Shown here piece after piece: positions 2,938-5,668 of a stretch of 5,668 nucleotides of DNA. A program made the translations under genes and the position numbers. The notes below the pieces were generated by a model. That model searched no databases and was not told the DNA's origin. It saw nothing but the letters and a program-made list of their open reading frames with translations. The stretch spans positions 1-5,668 of the forward strand of contig CASEAD010000084.1 of assembly GCA_949285775.1 (NCBI GenBank). The letters are read 5' to 3'. Numbering within the stretch: position 1 is the first letter of the stretch; each line of letters starts with the position of its first letter. This stretch comes from an uncultured bacterium. GTDB taxonomy: Bacteria > Bacillota_I > Bacilli_A > RF39 > UBA660.

Positions 2938-5607
2938 ATGAATGAAAAGCCATATGAATTATTAGATGGAACATTAATAATAAATGATTATAATGAATTT
3001 TTTTATAATTCACCCAATTTTTTTAAATCAAAATATCACGAAGTAGTATATGATAAAGTAATATTTAATGATAGGTCTATAAAACTATTAAACTGGAGTA
3101 ATTTTAAGAAATTTATAAAAACTAAAGAATTAATATTGCCTAGTAGTGTAAAAGAGCTAATTGAAAGGGGGAGAACTGACAATATAGATAAATGTACCAT
3201 AATATGTGAAAAATCTGGGGAAAATATACATAATTTAATATATGATTTAGTGGAGTGGTGCTATTTTGAACGTAATTTAACGGTTATACCTATAGATGAA
3301 AGTTATATAATTAAAGAAAATAAAATGATTACAAAAACAAGAAAAGTAATTAATGTTGGTGAATTTCACGATTATGAATTACTTGGTGCTGTAATATTAA
3401 ATGAGGGATTACAAACAATAGAAACAGAAGCTTTTTACAATTGTTATAGAATTAAAAAAATTTATATTCCATCTACTGTAACTCATATAGGATGTAATGC
3501 ATTTAGAATTTCTGAAAAATATAAAAGTAAGGAAGTGAAAGTATATATTGAATCAAAGAGTCCAATTAAAAAATTAACTAAAAAAGAATTATTGGCTAGG
3601 TTTAATGACAATAGTACATTTTTCCTTGTCAACACAATAATAAGAACTAGTGATATTTCAAATATTAATATAAAAAGTTATGATCCATTTTATATTGATG
3701 GACTTGAATTAATAGTTGATAGTTATTTTACAGATGATGATATTGGTATTTTATCAAGTCTTAAAATAATAAATAATATAAAAATAACTATCGATAGCAA
3801 CTATAGGGGTAACTTTGATAATATTTATAAACTTTCAGAAAAAATGCATTTAGGGACTAAGATAATATACCCAGAAGTTACTCAAAAAGATATTCAAGTA
3901 AAAACAAGTGATTTATCTAAAAAGAACATAGATGCATTTAATGAATTTAATAGGGAGACATTGAAACTAATAGTAGATAGTGATTTAACAAAAGAAAATA
4001 TATTATTGATAAATAATTTAAAATATTTAAGATATTTAAATGTATCAAATATAACTGAAGAAGAAAGAGATTATATTTTACAATATTTAAAATCAAATAT
4101 TATTTTATACAATTATATTAATGATGAAAATATAGAACTAAGTTTTAATGGTGGTGTATTGAGTAATGGTATTGAATATGAATTTAATAAGAATAAAATT
4201 ATAAGTATGAATATTTATGTTGATAAAAATTTCAAGATTTCTAAGTTAAATAAATTTTTAGAATTAAATACTTTTGATAATCTAAGAAATATAACAATAA
4301 TAGGTGCATCAGGAATAAAGCAAGTTTTTATTGCTTTAAGGATGTTTTGCCCTGAAAATGTTATCTTAACATTTAGAGATAAAAAGTTTATTGAAGAAAT
4401 AAAACATAATAGTAATTCGCCAAAATTAGATAATACTGATAATTTAGTTATTAATTCAGAAATAGATTATTTGAAAAAAGAAATAATTAAAATTGCTACG
4501 AAATCAAATTCTGTGATAAAAGAAAAAATATTGCATAAATTAAATGAACTAATAAGTGAATATAATACTAATATAGATGAATATAATAAAAAAGATGAAG
4601 AAGTACTTACATTAATGCCAAATTATATATCCATTGATATTGATATATTAACAAGATTAAAGAGATTATATGAAAGTTTATCTGATAAGAATTATTTGAT
4701 TGATTTATTAAATAAAATACAAGATAAGAATATAAGTATTATAAAAGATATAGAAGCTTTGTTAAATAAAATCTCAAGTATAGATAAAGAATTAATATAT
4801 AGTATGATAGACGGAATATTAAATAAATATAAACTATTAATAGAAAAAGATATTAGTATAGAAAATAAAGATGTGAATTTAACATTAAATAATTATAACT
4901 ATGAAGTAGAGATGGATAAGGAATTAATAAATATACTAGAAATTTTAAATAGTTATTATTATGAAGTAAAAAAATATTATACAGAGTTAGATAAAATAAA
5001 TTATTATATTGATTTATTAAATGATAATAAACAAATTGTAATAAGAGATAATATTGTAGATTTAATAACTTTATTAAAAACAACTAATACTAAAGAAGTT
5101 ATAATAGAATTTAAAAAGATACTTGATAGATATGTATGTGTATTAAAAGATACAATGGAAAATATAAAAGAAAGATATTTATTAAATAAAAGTGTTAATG
5201 TAGAAGATATTATTAATATAAAATTAGATTTTTTACAAGATGTTAAAAAATGGTTAAAAAACTTTGGATTAATAATACAATTAGATAAAATATATGATGT
5301 GTTAAATAAAAGAGATAGTAATATAATAAAACTTGATATAGGTTTAGATTATGGGGTATGTATATATGATTTGATAAAAGAAATAAATAATTTGCTAGAA
5401 CATACTCAATTAAATGAAATAATATATAACAAAATAAATGAATTATTAGAAGAATATAAAATGATTATCCAAACCAAAGATAATAAAGAGATATTAAAAG
5501 CACAAAGAAATATAATTAGCGAACTATGTAAAATAAAAACAGATATAGAAATAAATATTAAAAAAGAAGGAACGACAAGACAACATATTCAATTAGTAAA
5601 AATATAA
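2938..5607 (+). CDS. 889-aa cytoplasmic multi-repeat protein with a BspA-type LRR segment and long helical repeat C-terminus
   Basis: AAGGAGG (2923-2929) lies 8 nt before the ATG. No signal peptide, membrane segment or wall anchor is visible, so it is probably intracellular. Regions: 1-140 is a mixed alpha/beta domain I do not recognise. At 141-190 is a BspA/LRR_5-like unit: 'AVILNEGLQTIETEAFYNC' then 'IKKIYIPSTVTHIGCNAF'. Three degenerate strand-helix-strand units follow, starting near 256 (LELIVDS), 342 (LKLIVDS) and 424 (MNIYVDK). A Ser/Asn/Asp-rich linker lies at about 490-505. From about 510 to 875 the protein is almost all helix, in repeats of 90-110 residues whose closing helices are centred on Y542, Y631, Y732 and Y840. 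The composition is dominated by Ile, Asn, Lys, Leu, Asp, Glu and Tyr. No catalytic motif is evident; a scaffold or binding role is likely. An SDR gene starts 16 nt after its stop. Confidence 0.85.
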   Translation: MNEKPYELLDGTLIINDYNEFFYNSPNFFKSKYHEVVYDKVIFNDRSIKLLNWSNFKKFIKTKELILPSSVKELIERGRTDNIDKCTIICEKSGENIHNLIYDLVEWCYFERNLTVIPIDESYIIKENKMITKTRKVINVGEFHDYELLGAVILNEGLQTIETEAFYNCYRIKKIYIPSTVTHIGCNAFRISEKYKSKEVKVYIESKSPIKKLTKKELLARFNDNSTFFLVNTIIRTSDISNINIKSYDPFYIDGLELIVDSYFTDDDIGILSSLKIINNIKITIDSNYRGNFDNIYKLSEKMHLGTKIIYPEVTQKDIQVKTSDLSKKNIDAFNEFNRETLKLIVDSDLTKENILLINNLKYLRYLNVSNITEEERDYILQYLKSNIILYNYINDENIELSFNGGVLSNGIEYEFNKNKIISMNIYVDKNFKISKLNKFLELNTFDNLRNITIIGASGIKQVFIALRMFCPENVILTFRDKKFIEEIKHNSNSPKLDNTDNLVINSEIDYLKKEIIKIATKSNSVIKEKILHKLNELISEYNTNIDEYNKKDEEVLTLMPNYISIDIDILTRLKRLYESLSDKNYLIDLLNKIQDKNISIIKDIEALLNKISSIDKELIYSMIDGILNKYKLLIEKDISIENKDVNLTLNNYNYEVEMDKELINILEILNSYYYEVKKYYTELDKINYYIDLLNDNKQIVIRDNIVDLITLLKTTNTKEVIIEFKKILDRYVCVLKDTMENIKERYLLNKSVNVEDIINIKLDFLQDVKKWLKNFGLIIQLDKIYDVLNKRDSNIIKLDIGLDYGVCIYDLIKEINNLLEHTQLNEIIYNKINELLEEYKMIIQTKDNKEILKAQRNIISELCKIKTDIEINIKKEGTTRQHIQLVKI

Positions 5608-5623
5608 AAGAAGGAGGAGAAAA

Positions 5624-5668
5624 ATGAAGATAGCAGTAATAACGGGTTGTAATAGAGGCTTAGGAGAA
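5624..5668 (+). CDS. N-terminus of a short-chain dehydrogenase/reductase (partial)
   Basis: Fifteen codons are visible before the window ends: MKIAVITGCNRGLGE. The hydrophobic strand followed by TGxxxGxG (T7 G8 C9 N10 R11 G12 L13 G14) is the NAD(P)-binding signature of classical SDR proteins. Arg right before Gly-Leu-Gly is common in NADP-preferring members, though this is only a hint. AAGGAGGAG (5611-5619) provides a strong ribosome binding site. The gene lies 16 nt after the large repeat protein and is almost certainly in the same operon. The substrate cannot be told from this fragment. Confidence 0.8.
   Translation, partial: MKIAVITGCNRGLGE

Noticed and set aside
4853..5083. Minus-strand open frame of 76 codons rich in Leu/Tyr/Asn
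   Set aside because: It is a shadow of the Ile/Lys/Asn-rich helical region of the 889-aa protein. Its apparent hydrophobicity comes from complementing AAT/TAA-rich codons.
2938..5607. Secreted BspA-type surface adhesin
   Set aside because: No signal peptide, lipobox, LPxTG or membrane segment is visible. The LRR part covers only about 50 of 889 residues, with most of the protein being charged helix.

Overview
The window reads as a piece of a very AT-rich Gram-positive (Bacillota/Mollicutes-like) chromosome. By eye G+C is roughly a quarter, strong AAGGAGG-type ribosome binding sites precede most genes, AGA dominates Arg codons, and every Trp codon checked is TGG, with TGA used as a stop, so the standard bacterial code applies. 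I cannot name a genus; anaerobic gut Firmicutes of the Erysipelotrichales/RF39/Clostridium type would fit. Everything recognisable is on the + strand.

Layout. (1) 3-116 is the tail of a protein, possibly a GerMN-type domain. (2) 109-270 is a complete tRNA unit: a promoter overlapping the upstream stop codon, tRNA-Arg(TCT) with encoded CCA, and a terminator. (3) 271-521 has no gene but is dense in signals: a tandem 11-bp repeat next to the tRNA, a second terminator that serves no visible gene, a perfect 18-bp inverted repeat, a good promoter and an 87-nt leader. This is what a tRNA-adjacent junction between blocks of DNA can look like, although no integrase is present. (4) 522-1679 holds two closely spaced genes: a 284-aa protein with the His/Asp pattern of zinc-dependent phospholipase C-like proteins, and a 98-aa protein of unknown function. 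(5) 1743-2901 holds an overlapping pair, a CoaD-like phosphopantetheine adenylyltransferase and a CoaE-like dephospho-CoA kinase, which would be the last two steps of coenzyme A synthesis. Both carry substitutions at positions normally conserved. (6) 2938-5607 encodes an 889-aa protein without a signal peptide. It has a small BspA-type leucine-rich-repeat segment, three degenerate strand/helix units and a long helical C-terminus built from repeats of about 100 residues. (7) 5624-5668 is the start of a short-chain dehydrogenase/reductase.

Spacing (6-nt gap, 63-nt gap, 8-nt overlap, 36-nt gap, 16-nt gap) and the lack of a convincing terminator after 352 suggest one transcription unit, or two if a promoter exists before 1743. 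The most unusual part is the coaD-like/coaE-like/repeat-protein/SDR string. The CoA-type pair is linked here although these genes are usually scattered in bacteria, and the kinase lacks several family hallmarks. It may therefore be a specialised paralogous pair acting on a related substrate rather than the housekeeping CoA enzymes; that is inference.
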